From Hypomesus transpacificus (Eukaryota; Chordata; Actinopteri; Osmeriformes; Osmeridae), in NCBI RefSeq assembly GCF_021917145.1, contig NW_025813698.1, forward strand, positions 534,501-598,500: DNA of 64,000 nt, read 5' to 3'. The stretch's first letter is position 1, and each line of letters starts with the position of its first letter. Positions 49,301 to 64,000 of this stretch are shown in pieces. The notes under the pieces were generated by a model. The model saw only the letters and a program-made list of their open reading frames with translations, was not told where the DNA came from and ran no database searches. The position numbers and the translations under genes were made by a program.

Positions 49301-50683
49301 TTGCTGGTTCCAGTTTAATGACCTGGTCTCTATCAAGTCAGTGACCAATCCATCCAGCATCCTGACAGCTGGACAAAACGAAGCATGAGCCGTGTTGAAG
49401 TAAGATTAAGACAGAACAGATTACCGGATAAGAGTAATTTAATGCTTTGTATATTTGCCTCCTATTTTTGCTTGGTAGGCCACTCCAACTCCACAGACAC
49501 TGTTATTTGCCATAGCAGCCACAACTCCTGCGCACTGTGTTCCATGACTAGCGGTGAAAATAGCAAGGTTTATTTGAGATAACGCCACACAATGTTGATA
49601 TACTGGTGTGTGTCATAAACAATGATGTTAGTGTGTACCTTTTTGTCTTGGTCTTGGAGTAGTGAGTGTCTGGATATGGGTCATTATCATTCATATCATA
49701 ACTAGCCTGCGGATCCTGTGGGTAAGTACAGTACAGAAGATTAGAACTGTAACTGTCTTTCATTCTCATTTCATGTGCTAAATAAATACGATAATCAAAT
49801 CAAATGTATTTGTATAGCCCTTTTTACACGCAAGCATGTCACAGAGGGCTTCACATACGCCCATAGAACTGCCCCTTCAACCAACCTAAACCCTCAATAA
49901 GTAACTTACATAATTTCCAGCAATGTCTGGGTGGCTTGTCTCCAGGCCATCATCTAATATAGACACCACCACACCTTTACCTGTGTAGCCCTGAGCCCAG
50001 GCAGCCAAAACATTCTGATTGTAGGCCTCACTCTGGAAATGGGATATTTTCACCCAGACAAAACATCAAAGAATATATTAATACAGTGTAAAGCTAAATA
50101 GAAAACGTTAAAAAAAAATATATATATATATTTATAATAGCCTTTTTGAAATATACCAAGTACCACTGTTGACTGAAATAGGCATCCGTTGGTGGAATTA
50201 TATTTCGGCTCACTCGAATCTTTCCATATTGTTGGGAATACCAAAGCACCTGATAAAGCAAACAGTATCAACATGTGTAGCTTTCGTACATTTCATTTTA
50301 TTTTCTGTAGTTGTAAAAAAAAAAATCACCGTTGGATCCCTGTCCAGGCGCTGATTCAAATGATGTTCATGCAAAGACTTTCTTGCCATTTGGTCAAAGT
50401 TTTTTATCACCATATGGTAATAGTTGCCATCTGGAAATATCTTTGTTCAAATGGAATAGGAAAGACAGTTACTCGCATTACAACGGGATGCAAGTGATCT
50501 GGCTATTAGGCTACAGTAGCTGTTGCTTACCTTTCCCAAATTTAGGAAACCATATTTCTTAGCAACATTGTCGACGTTTGCAGCATCGCCACTCACAAGA
50601 AGGGCCCAACTGTTGGTGAAGACAACCCCGGCGACATAGGGACAACACAAAGTACATAACGCTATTAAAACAGTATACTTCAT
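46361..50683 (-). CDS. pcsk4: Proprotein convertase subtilisin/kexin type 4
   Basis: Complete secretory-pathway serine protease, 757 residues in 14 exons on the minus strand: 50683-50531, 50440-50330, 50249-50157, 50032-49910, 49715-49639, 49547-49459, 49368-49196, 49073-48760, 48659-48556, 48396-48279, 48122-47943, 47833-47709, 47255-47136 and 46854-46361. Order: signal peptide ([19 protein letters not shown]), prodomain ([13 protein letters not shown]) with probable self-cleavage at RVSR, catalytic domain with Asp146 (SILDDG), His187 (SHGTQCAG), oxyanion Asn288 (ASGNGG) and Ser361 (LTGTSASA), P domain with RRGDL, a Cys-rich region, one membrane helix ([20 protein letters not shown]) and a short cytoplasmic tail. 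The neighbours NDUFS7, GAMT and DAZAP1 support PCSK4 rather than furin. Exon 6 ends in a GC donor. The residue after the catalytic motif is Ala365, where human PC4, as I recall it, has Pro. Confidence 0.9.
46855..46920 (-). repeat. Tandem copies of a 32-bp unit carrying a splice acceptor (last pcsk4 exon)
   Basis: On the minus strand, TACCTCCTGTAACCTCTGTTTCAG occurs twice in a row and a third GTTTCAG lies upstream. The last copy forms the acceptor of the final exon (46,854). The unit is 32 bp, not a multiple of three. Use of the middle acceptor would shift the frame and soon meet a stop. Confidence 0.8.
47368..47523 (+). repeat. Dispersed teleost repeat with (AAATC)n microsatellite, copy 1
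   Basis: About seven AAATC units lead into TTTATTTGTATAGCCCTTTT, CACAGAGGGCTTCACATGCG, CCATAGAACTGCCCCTCAAC and GAAGACAAGGAAAAACTCCC. The same sequence occurs at 49,794-49,897 and, reversed and damaged, at 55,334-55,402. This motif is common in teleost genomes. It lies in a pcsk4 intron. Confidence 0.85.
48733..48750 (+). repeat. Run of 18 G, 10 nt inside a pcsk4 intron
   Basis: On the pcsk4 strand this is an 18-C run starting about 10 nt after the donor GCGAA|GTAGCC at 48,760. Confidence 0.9.
49794..49897 (+). repeat. Dispersed teleost repeat, copy 2, within a 194-bp pcsk4 intron
   Basis: It matches copy 1 from ATCAAATCAAATGTATTTG to AACCTAAACCCTCAA with few differences. It fills over half of the intron between 49,715 and 49,910 and stops about 12 nt from the donor at 49,910. 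Confidence 0.85.
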
Positions 50684-51086
50684 TCTGGATACTTATTGAA
50701 TGTGTGCTCTGGGATCACTGGGCAGATATGGACCACGTTAATCTGGGGCTGGGAAGTCTTGAAAGCAGTTTTGTCAAACCAAGTCTGGCTAAATCGAGTT
50801 CAGTCATCATTCACTATAGCAACGGTTGGACAACACGCGCTCAAGCCGGACAAAATATTCCCGCCAGCACTACGTATTGCCAATGCCTCTCCGACACCAC
50901 ACACACAAAATGTCATTCTTGTAATCACGCATAATATGATACAATGCAATATATCATGCAATTTCATGTATCTGCTGTTACCCCGGTGAAGTATAGGTAT
51001 TTACGTATGTGTCGTTTAACAGCGCTCCAAGTGGTTGACTTTGAGTTAACACCGGTCTGAAGTATTTTCATAACTAAAACTCAAAG
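50684..51086. promoter_or_regulatory. Bidirectional promoter, pcsk4 (-) and ndufs7 (+)
   Basis: The two start codons face away from each other across 403 bp. The ndufs7 start codon sits inside AAAGATGGCGGCG (51,084-51,096), a YY1-type site, which is typical near the start codons of many vertebrate housekeeping and mitochondrial genes. No TATA box is evident on either side. Confidence 0.6.
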
Positions 51087-53459
<2,373 letters not shown>

Positions 53460-53599
53460 TATCATGCACATGTATGACTTTGTAAATGTTGTATTTATGG
53501 GTGATCTTGTCACGCAGGGAACTGGTTGGCAATATATTTAGGAGTGACTCTTTGAGTTCAGGCTCCTCTTCAATCTAGTCTAATAAAATGAGTTTCTTG

Positions 53600-54360
53600 T
53601 CTGTTGTGTTTCTATTATTCCAAGAATTACACACTAATAATTGCAGTTTGACATTATTTAGTTAGGCAGTGCTAAATCCTTTGACTTTCAACATATCAAG
53701 TTAAAAGGTTTAGTATGTTGCCACCCTTTTCCAATGTTTTCAGCTATGTTGAATACTAAAGGCCTCTAGATGGCCCTCTTGCATCAACTTACGCACACCG
53801 TTTGACGGTACAAGTACAGTATTAATATCAATCCCAAATGAAGTCCATAATATTACCCCTCCCTCAGGCACAAATGACATGTCTCTGACTTATAATACAA
53901 ACAAACTGATTTTAATCAAAAGGCAACACTATTGTGCATTCACTTGAGACTTTCCCCCCAGTCTTGTTTTGTTTCATGCCTAAATTTCTGATGAGTGTTT
54001 AAAAAATAAAAAGGTCACTCGGTACACTAAAGATTGGTGGAGGATTATTTGACGTGGTGTCATTGTGAATGTACTACTGTCAAAGTTAAATTGTTGCATG
54101 GACTCCCTTACACGTGGCTGCACGCTTGTCTTTACCGATTGTATTTATCTACAGCCACATGTGAATGGTGAGGCAATGTGCAATTGTTATCTGTGAATCA
54201 TTAACAATTCCTAACCAAACACTGTGGCTACATTGTACAGCTTTACTTAATAACTATGAAAAAACAGAATTGGAAGATGAATTCTTTAACAGTGATTTTT
54301 TTAAAGATTGAGTGCATGACCTGAGAAGCACTTGAGGGAATATTATAAAAACTCGATCAT
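53600..54360. other. Stretch between the convergent 3' ends of ndufs7 and gamt
   Basis: No coding sequence. On the minus strand an ATTAAA at 53,916-53,911 is a candidate gamt poly(A) signal. No repeat was recognised. Confidence 0.4.
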
Positions 54361-54369
54361 TTCAGGCTT

Positions 54370-56665
<2,296 letters not shown>

Positions 56666-58320
56666 GTTGGTGGTTGTTTTACTTTAATTCAAATGCGTGG
56701 ACGGGACTGTCTCCACACGTTGTGGCTAAAGAAGGACTGAATTGAAGACGGTGGGGATTTATATGGGGTTCGAAGTGCTGACTGCACAAAAAGGGTTGGC
56801 AATGTCGATGAGGCGTTGCTTGTACGTTGGGATATCTAGTTGGTTTCTGCAGTTCAATTCTGCGTGCATTCCAAGAGTAGCGCTGATACTCTACACTGTC
56901 ACTGAGCAGCTGCAGCATAAATGCTTGAGTATCCCAATTGAATCGTACATGTTTATTCACTGACTATTCACTGCTGTGCAATACATTGGCATAATTTGAC
57001 AGCATACATTTTTATCATTGAGCTCGGCAAAGGTAAAAGAATGAATAATACCTAAAATAAAGATTCTAAAGATCTCGTGTTTCTCGCTCACTTGCCATTG
57101 CTAACAAATTACGTAACATTGATATTTTTTCAAATTCCTGAACAAATAAAAAATAAGCCCCTTGGTTATTAAGGTTATTTCAAGGACATGCGCCTCTTTA
57201 TGCACTCAAATGGCCTGCACACTCTCAACCAACTCCACACAAATTAAGTGGCAGTTTGGGCATTAATGAATTCTGAATTAATATCACCCCTTCGATGTAT
57301 TCTTGCTTTTGACAGAGAAGTTGCATTTTCAGGACAATTGTCAGTGATCACAGTCTGCATAGACTGTGCAGACTAGCCTATTATATTCTTCCCCTTTTTA
57401 TGGCAGTTTGCTACATCAATCCAAACAAGTCATCAAGTTTGTTGGTTGAGCTGTTTTGACAATTTTCTTCTACAGCTCAGTACAAAGGTGCCGACTATTG
57501 AGTCAAAGTTAGTTATGAACCAGTGTCACGGGTCAATTTGTTCGAAACCCAATGCTTAGTGTGCATACATGGTTTCTTGATATCCATGAAGGAGCTTCAG
57601 TTTGGGAGGATTAGCCTAATCCAACCCAAGTAACCCAGATGTTTGACTGAATATGCCATTCTTTATTTCCAGTATTGTTCCCCTCGTTATTTTCATTATT
57701 CCATTGCCACAATGGGACCAGTTGACAGGAGTTAGATAATAGTCACCTGAAATGCTGTTCTTGAAACACAAGTTCAGATGTCTTTGATTTAAGATTATGC
57801 CAAATGTGCACCAAAAATCTATTTCTAAATCCTCAAGGTCTTTCTTCCAGAAATATCATAAACAGCAACCAAGCCTTTCACAGCCGTTTATACATGATCC
57901 CTGAACATGCTTGCATGTTAACAGCTTTACTAAAACCACCTGTGTGGTATGAACTTGTTTTGTGTCTTTACCCATGCGTATAGCCTAAACCCAGCAAGCT
58001 ACAGAAGTCTAGACTGCTAATCCTTTGAGTGTGGACACTGTCTTTTATATTACGACAATGAGAAGTTGAAATCCTAGATCCAAGAGTCTGTTAAAAGTAG
58101 GGAGGGATACAGCTTTTATGATAGATAACAGGTGATAAATGAAGCTACTGAAACCCATTCAGATATTTCAGTTGAGAGAGTGCCAACATAAACAACAGTT
58201 CAGTGCATTGACATGCTAGTGTAGGTTCAATTTCCTTTGCCATGAGTTAGCAGAGATTTACTGTTCATTCACTGTTGTTATACAACAACAACAAAAATGT
58301 GGGAATGCTGCATTAAAATA
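56666..58320. other. Intergenic stretch between gamt (-) and dazap1 (+)
   Basis: AT-rich sequence of about 1.7 kb. No exons, complete repeats or microsatellites of note were recognised. The part next to 56,666-56,960 may include the gamt 5' UTR and promoter. Confidence 0.5.
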
Positions 58321-58324
58321 CTAA

Positions 58325-58343
58325 ACTACATGTCCCATAATGC
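58325..58343 (+). promoter_or_regulatory. ZNF143/THAP11-type promoter element upstream of dazap1
   Basis: ACTACATGTCCCATAATGC matches the vertebrate ACTACAnnTCCCAnnATGC promoter element bound by ZNF143 (Staf) and THAP11. It lies about 180 bp before the dazap1 start codon, the expected distance for a TATA-less housekeeping promoter. Confidence 0.7.
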
Positions 58344-58524
58344 CTTGCAGAATAAAAAAGAAAAAAGAATCCCCTGCAGGGGGACCCGTGGCAAACATGT
58401 CGTCATTGCGCAGATCAGTTTGAACCAAAAGCGGAGTGACCTTCCTCGGGTATCAGTAGAGAGGCAGTACTACTGAAGCAATAAACCGGTGACAGCTCAC
58501 CAGCCCACCGCACTAGCCTCAGAA

Positions 58525-61500
58525 ATGAACAACAACTTAGCCGGAGACGAAGTAGGGTAAGATGAAGCTAATGTCCCTGGAATTTGTCAAAACTGAACAG
58601 AAGTCTTAGAGCTAACCATTTTCTATCTACTCTTTGTAGCGAAATTAAATTAGCTGGCAAGCTAGCTAATTATTTCTGACTTGTCACTCTCTCTGCTAGC
58701 TAGTAGCTTGGATGATGTCTGTCATTTTGACAGGTAGGCTACGGTGCAGCTAGAGATGGCTTGGCTAGTTTGTGAAGATAGAAGTGTAGCTCAAGGCAGC
58801 TGAAAGATAGGTTACTTGTAAGTTGGAAAAGTACTTACACTAGCTATAATTAAAGCTAGAAATAAATGTTTGTGGATAGGTAGTACTACAGTAGAAGCGT
58901 AGCAGTCTAGCTATCCCTCGATAGCCAAGTATGTAAGTACACACTATCTCATCTTGCAAGTGCAATCTTGCTGGCTTGTAAGTTACTTGATATCTGACTT
59001 AACCAGCTACTTGGAAATTAAATATGATATAAATGTAGTTAGAATATACGTAAAATGTTTCAGCTTTCCTGTCACCACTAGCTACAGTAGCTGTAAAACG
59101 GTAGCTGACATCACTTACAGCTACCCACTAGCTAGGCTAGTTTGCCAACAAGCTAGTGTGCTAGCGTGTAACGTAGGAACCTCATTCGCTCAGGCAGACA
59201 GGACATTTAGCGGGCATTTGATTGTGAGGATGAGGGGCAAAAGAAAGAACAGTGAGGAGTTATACCGATACAAAATAATGGCTTTCTTGTCACTACCAAC
59301 AATAAAAAAAAAAAACGAATGTTACTATTGCCGCTATTTTGCTGTAAAGAAATTTAATTCACTTATTTAGCTAAACCACTGTGTAGGATGAGTAGGAGCT
59401 GCAACGTTAGCTTTCGTTCGTCAGCTACGCTTACATTAAGAGCTAGTGTGTGCTACTGCAATTTGTGGTTGATTGGGTTTAGGTTTTTGAACTACTGTAC
59501 TCATGTTAAATTGCTAGGCAGTAGCGGTGCATTTTAATTTGAGCTAGCTAATACTTTTATTGCTAGTCTATTGCTTGTCATCTAAGCAAAGTCTTTTCCA
59601 CCTTGATGGTTTTCTGTTTACTTGAGTTATAAGCTACTAACTAATCAAATGCTGTATGGTTTAGCAGCAAACATAAAAAATCTGAATACGTGGCAGGAGT
59701 TTTAAAAACAATAACTTAATTGTTCGCTCAAGTCACCCGTAAGTCTTCGAGTAAAACAAGGTCCCAATGTTACCTCCTCAGTACTAGTTGTCCTTGGAGC
59801 AAGTCTAACGAACTACTGTCAGCTGAACAGTGGGTTTGTAGATTTGGACAACATTATATCGGTATCATTCTCAATGCATCAACGGCTGCAGACATATTGT
59901 CACTGCTTGTTTTATAGTATTAAAACAGTTTACCATAGTGCGATTGAGCGTCAGCAGAAGTCGACACATGCTTTTATGGTCTCTTGAAAAAGATGGCTAC
60001 ATGGGAGATGTTTTATTATTTTACACTGGCCAGTTTGACTTTATATGATCTTTGTTATGTTTACATAATGGGACATTAGTTATATTTTATTTAGATGTTG
60101 TTGAGATCTGTGCTTTTTTCTATACTGGCAGGAAACTTTTTGTGGGTGGCTTGGATTGGAGTACCACACAGGGTGAGTAAACAGCTTAACTTGTGGGCTA
60201 AATGCTAGATTTAATTGCATAGAATGGACATCTTGTGAAGTACTCTTGTGAAGTGCAGTGTTACGCTAATTATTGTTGCTTTCTATCTTTTAAAGTTTGA
60301 AAACAAGTTCAATTTTACCTCAATAATACACTAATTATTGACAAATTAGCATGTTATTACATAGCATTTTCAGTTCAAACCTGCACGCATTTCTCACAAA
60401 TGTTCAGACCATGCCTCAGATGGGTTGTCTATAGCCTCAGGCACCCAGAGCTCTTCACTAAATCATGCTTGATTGGGCACTGTGTGTGTGTGTCTTCACC
60501 ACGCATGCCGGCAGTTCTATCCTGGCAGCATTTAAAGTTAAGCGCTGTGGCTACAGAAGTGATTTTCTGCACTTGTTTCCTTGGTGCAATGCTCCAGGGC
60601 TTTCTATGACAAGAAAAGCAATTATGAAAATTCACTGAAATGGTTTGTCATTTTTGAAACATGCATGCCCTGTCTTGTGAGGACATGTATATGCAAAATA
60701 AAATGTGCAGATAATCCTTTATTACTCTTTTTTTTTGTGTAGTTTAATATTTGAGACAAATAAGATGTGCATGCACTGTAAAATAGAGGTACCTAATTAT
60801 CTGTCAATTGCCTCACAAAGGTTGTTTGACTCATGTTAGTGTGTTCTTTTTCTATCAGAGACTTTAAGAAACTATTTCTCACAATATGGAGAGGTAGTTG
60901 ATTGTGTCATCATGAAGGACAAAACAACGAATCAGTCTAGAGGCTTTGGGTTTGTCAAATTCAAAGATCCAAATTGTGTCCGGACTGTGCTGGAGACCAA
61001 ACCTCATAACCTTGATGGCAGGAATGTGAGTAAGCCCTGTGATGCATATGTATATATATTACAATTTTTTTTTATTTCATATTAAGACACATGTTGATGA
61101 TAAGGGTTCTGTACTTAGTACAGTTTCTACTAACCATTGTCTTGAGTGAGAAATTGTCACCTGCTGGTTTGCAGAGGTTGTTTATTGGTTGACATCTGAC
61201 TGTTGGGTGAATGGCATATTGTTCCTTGTAAGAGTAGTATCTATAGATATGATATGCGTTATTGTACACACTTAATACCTAGGAAGAAGCAATACAAATG
61301 TAAGTTAAGTGAAATACATTACCATGTACCATAAAGTACAATTTGCAAAGTGGTATGTTGCAGATACATGTCATCCATGAAGTTAAATGTTGATGTCACA
61401 TGATGAAGATTTGTTGGAATAATTTGATGGGGGTTTCAAGCAGGACTAAGCTGAATAAAAAAAATGTCTCCTGTCAGATTGACCCTAAACCATGTACTCC

Positions 61501-62377
61501 CAGAGGAATGCAACCTGAAAAAACTCGATCCAAGGATGGCTGGGTAAGAAGTGCATTTCATTTTGTGTAGGCTGAACAGAAATAGGGCACCAAATGTATC
61601 CCTGTTTATCTTGCTTTCAAGATGAATAGTACTTACTGTAATGTCCTATTTTATGTTGCATCTCCAAATGAAATTAATCATAATCATGTATTTATTCAGT
61701 GAGTTATTATCAGTGTAATAGATTATTGTACAAGCCATTGGATATTATGTGTGAAATGTGCCTTGGTAAGAGATGGGGGCACTGGTGCATTGTGATCTGT
61801 GGAGACTAGTGCATTGATATGACATGTTAAGAATTATACCCCAGGGCTGTAGGAGAGATACTAATTCCCTATCTGATGCTTTACTAGATGACTGTAGATG
61901 ACAACAGGACTTTCTATTTGGCTTTGTAGTCATGTACATTATCTCTTCTTTTTTTCCCCAGAAGGGCAGCAAATCAGATAGCAATAAGTCAAAGAAGATA
62001 TTTGTTGGTGGAATCCCCCACAACTGTGGTGAACCTGAACTCAGGGACTATTTCAATAGATTTGGAGTGGTAAGTCCTTGTATTGAAAAATGTGTAGTAC
62101 TGCATAGTGGTCCCTTTATTAACCACAGACTTGAGTGTTTGCTGCATTGACTATACCCAATGACAGAAACTGCCCACAGGAAGGTCACTGGCAAAAGAGC
62201 AAGTGCCAAATGCCATCATATCGAGATGAAAACTGATAACACGTTATCAAGCTGAATATACGAATTAACGATTACAGTTTTTGTCTGTGCACCAAACGTA
62301 GCCAATGTATTCCTTTGTTCAATTCAAGGTCACAGAGGTGGTAATGATCTATGATGCAGAGAAACAAAGGCCACGAG
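58525..62377 (+). CDS. dazap1: DAZ-associated protein 1 (5' part)
   Basis: RNA-binding protein of splicing and translation control; only the first 154 complete codons plus one base are here and the next exon lies beyond the window. Exons: 58525-58556, 60132-60172, 60859-61025, 61478-61543, 61962-62069 and 62329-62377, GT-AG and in phase. The start MNNNLAGDEVGKLFVGG parallels the mammalian MNN start. RRM1 shows RNP2 LFVGGL, RNP1 RGFGFVKF and the family linker RNIDPKPCTPRGMQPEK. RRM2 begins with RNP2 IFVGGI and continues TEVVMIYDAEKQRPRG, stopping just before its RNP1. The acceptor at 61,962 reads CAGAAG, a NAGNAG tandem that could drop one Lys. dazap1 follows gamt, as in human. Confidence 0.96.
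58557..60131 (+). other. dazap1 intron 1
   Basis: No exon recognised. It is conspicuously rich in GCTAGC and TAGCTAG words between 58,650 and 59,420. A 138-codon open frame at 58,954-59,370 resembles no protein I know and looks like chance. Confidence 0.5.
60173..60858 (+). other. dazap1 intron 2
   Basis: AT-rich intron with a short TG run near 60,481. Nothing else seen. Confidence 0.5.
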
Positions 62378-64000
62378 GTAAAAGCTGATCTTGTTTTTCT
62401 CTTCCATACCTCCCATCTTGAATCTCATGACAAACTATTCTGACCCAAAGAGGAAGAGAAGCCCATTCAGCCCTCCACCCAAATTAGAAATGACCAGTGT
62501 TCTCTGACTGGTGCAACATCATGCTCATCGTTCATTCACACGTGCTGCAATGGATGGCACCCCTCAACCACTGAAAAAACTTTTCCCATGCAACCAGATC
62601 TGCATGGTGAGAAAGTGAAGAGAAAGCATTGACATAAATTCTAAACATTGTAGTGTCCTCTCATGACCTTGTGGGACAGAATCAGCCTCTGCTGCAATTT
62701 AAATATTTCAGTTTAAGGAAAAGGCAGTTCATTTACTCAGTGTCACATGGCTGGGACTGAATCATTAGGCCTATCTCAGCATTTATGAATGTGCTGGTCT
62801 ATACTGAAGGTAATGTTAAAACCAAATTATATTAGCATCTGTAGTAGGTTAGTGCTTGATTTATTGTTTCCATCGTAGAATAGCGCATGGATATTGCACT
62901 AGACATTCAATGGAACATATGTTAATCTTTCCTTTCACATTTATTGAAAATGTTTGTTAATGCCTTATTTGACACCCAGAATTAAGCTGGTACATAGGGT
63001 TTAACTTGCAGAAATGTTGTCGAAATAGAAACATTTCCCACAGATTGAAAGCTTGTACAGGGTGATTGAGTCAAGTGTTGCCAAAATATTCACAAGGTAA
63101 GAGTATAGTCTAGTAAATATTTACTCACATTTACTGTCAAGAGTTTAATAACCTGACAGTTCAAATGACAGCTTTAATATATCAGGTTGTTGTGTTTGCT
63201 CAGAGCTGTTTTCTTCACTTGTCCTACCTATCAAAAATGCAGGGGTCAACAGCCCACAGCATTGAATACACCTCTTCTCCTTCAGTGCTCACTAACCTCT
63301 ATTGGGAGAAAAACAGAATACTTTGTCATTTGGATTTGCATAGTGAATTTACAACAATAACAACATTTACATTGTCAAGAATGTCAATTTAATTTCTTTT
63401 TAAATGACTAAAATGACAATTTAACATTTTGTAGTGAATTAAGTTTTATTTGTTTCTGTGTAGACATATATTATATATTTTAAATGGCATATTAAGTGTT
63501 TTCCCATATGTAGAATGTAAAGTATTTTTGTAAGTAAGCCCTTTCTATTTTTCTTTCTCTATCCCCTTTCTCTTCATGAATGGTTTGAATGAGATTAACC
63601 GTCTTTTTTAAGATTTGTCTTTTCTCCTTTAGGTAATTGTGTACAGAGTGGTATCACAGAGGTACAGGCCAGATGTAAGAGTAAAAAAAAAAGCTCAGAC
63701 TGTCAGAAAATTGGGGTTTATACAAAGTGTAGATGGAGCACATTTATGATAGAAATGTACGGCTGTATAAAAAATATAAAAAAAACTTAAGGATTTAGTG
63801 GTTTGTAATTTTCCACCACGTTTTCTACTCTGATGTGACCAATTTTCTTTTATATGTTTTTGAGTTTTGAAGTTATATGAAGGACAGGTCACAAATAGAT
63901 GGTATTTATAGTCACTGTTTATACTGGTTCAAGAGGCTGGGGACGATAATATTAGGTTTTCAAAAATCTCTAGCAATCCCAAAGGATTGTTATTGGAAGC
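62378..64000 (+). other. dazap1 intron running to the window edge
   Basis: It starts with the donor GAG|GTAAAA. I looked for the next exon (RNP1 of RRM2, beginning GFGFITFED in mammals) and did not find it before position 64,000. No repeat was recognised. Confidence 0.55.

Noticed and set aside
58954-59370. 138-codon open frame in dazap1 intron 1
   Set aside because: It has no recognisable domain, lies inside an intron and has no splice or promoter context; probably chance.

Overview
The window is nuclear DNA of a ray-finned (teleost) fish. It carries intron-rich protein genes with GT-AG introns, vertebrate orthologues recognisable exon by exon, tRNA-derived SINEs with the teleost tail GGATAAGAGCGTCTGCTAAATGA, a hAT-type MITE, and many long mononucleotide and microsatellite runs. 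There are no rRNA or functional tRNA genes, no CRISPR arrays and no recognisable retroviral genes. I cannot name the species.

Layout, left to right: (1) 25-4448, +, the last seven coding exons of an ABCA1/ABCA7-type lipid transporter, with a long repetitive tail. (2) 4470-5840, -, a three-exon gene I do not recognise, convergent with the transporter. (3) 6448-12123, +, r3hdm4, complete, with a hAT MITE and a tRNA-Ala-like SINE in one intron. (4) about 13,000-37,600, +, arid3a, an ARID/REKLES transcription factor with a probable non-coding first exon, an 8.5-kb intron and a long 3' UTR. (5) 37,900-42,030, +, a CTD-phosphatase-like gene (ctdspl3-like), complete in 11 coding exons with one GC-AG intron. 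(6) 42,700-46,267, +, tmem79, complete. (7) 46,361-50,683, -, pcsk4, complete in 14 exons, also with a GC-AG intron. (8) 51,087-53,587, +, ndufs7, complete, head-to-head with pcsk4 across about 400 bp. (9) 54,370-56,665, -, gamt, complete in six exons. (10) 58,525 onward, +, the first exons of dazap1, cut by the window edge inside RRM2.

The genes are not one pathway. They form a conserved vertebrate neighbourhood: ABCA7, R3HDM4 and ARID3A, and PCSK4, NDUFS7, GAMT and DAZAP1, all lie within human 19p13.3 (from memory). tmem79 is on another chromosome in human, so its place here reflects rearrangement. Each multi-exon model was rebuilt by hand from splice sites, codon phase and family homology; for every complete gene the exon lengths add up to an exact number of codons.

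I found no unprecedented system. The best leads are a SINE whose insertion duplicated the polypyrimidine tract of an ABCA 3' splice site and appears to supply its branch point, a ten-unit Lys/Glu repeat in the ABCA tail ending in a PDZ-ligand-like C-terminus, an unrecognised gene, a SINE split by an unidentified insert, and a triplicated splice acceptor in pcsk4.
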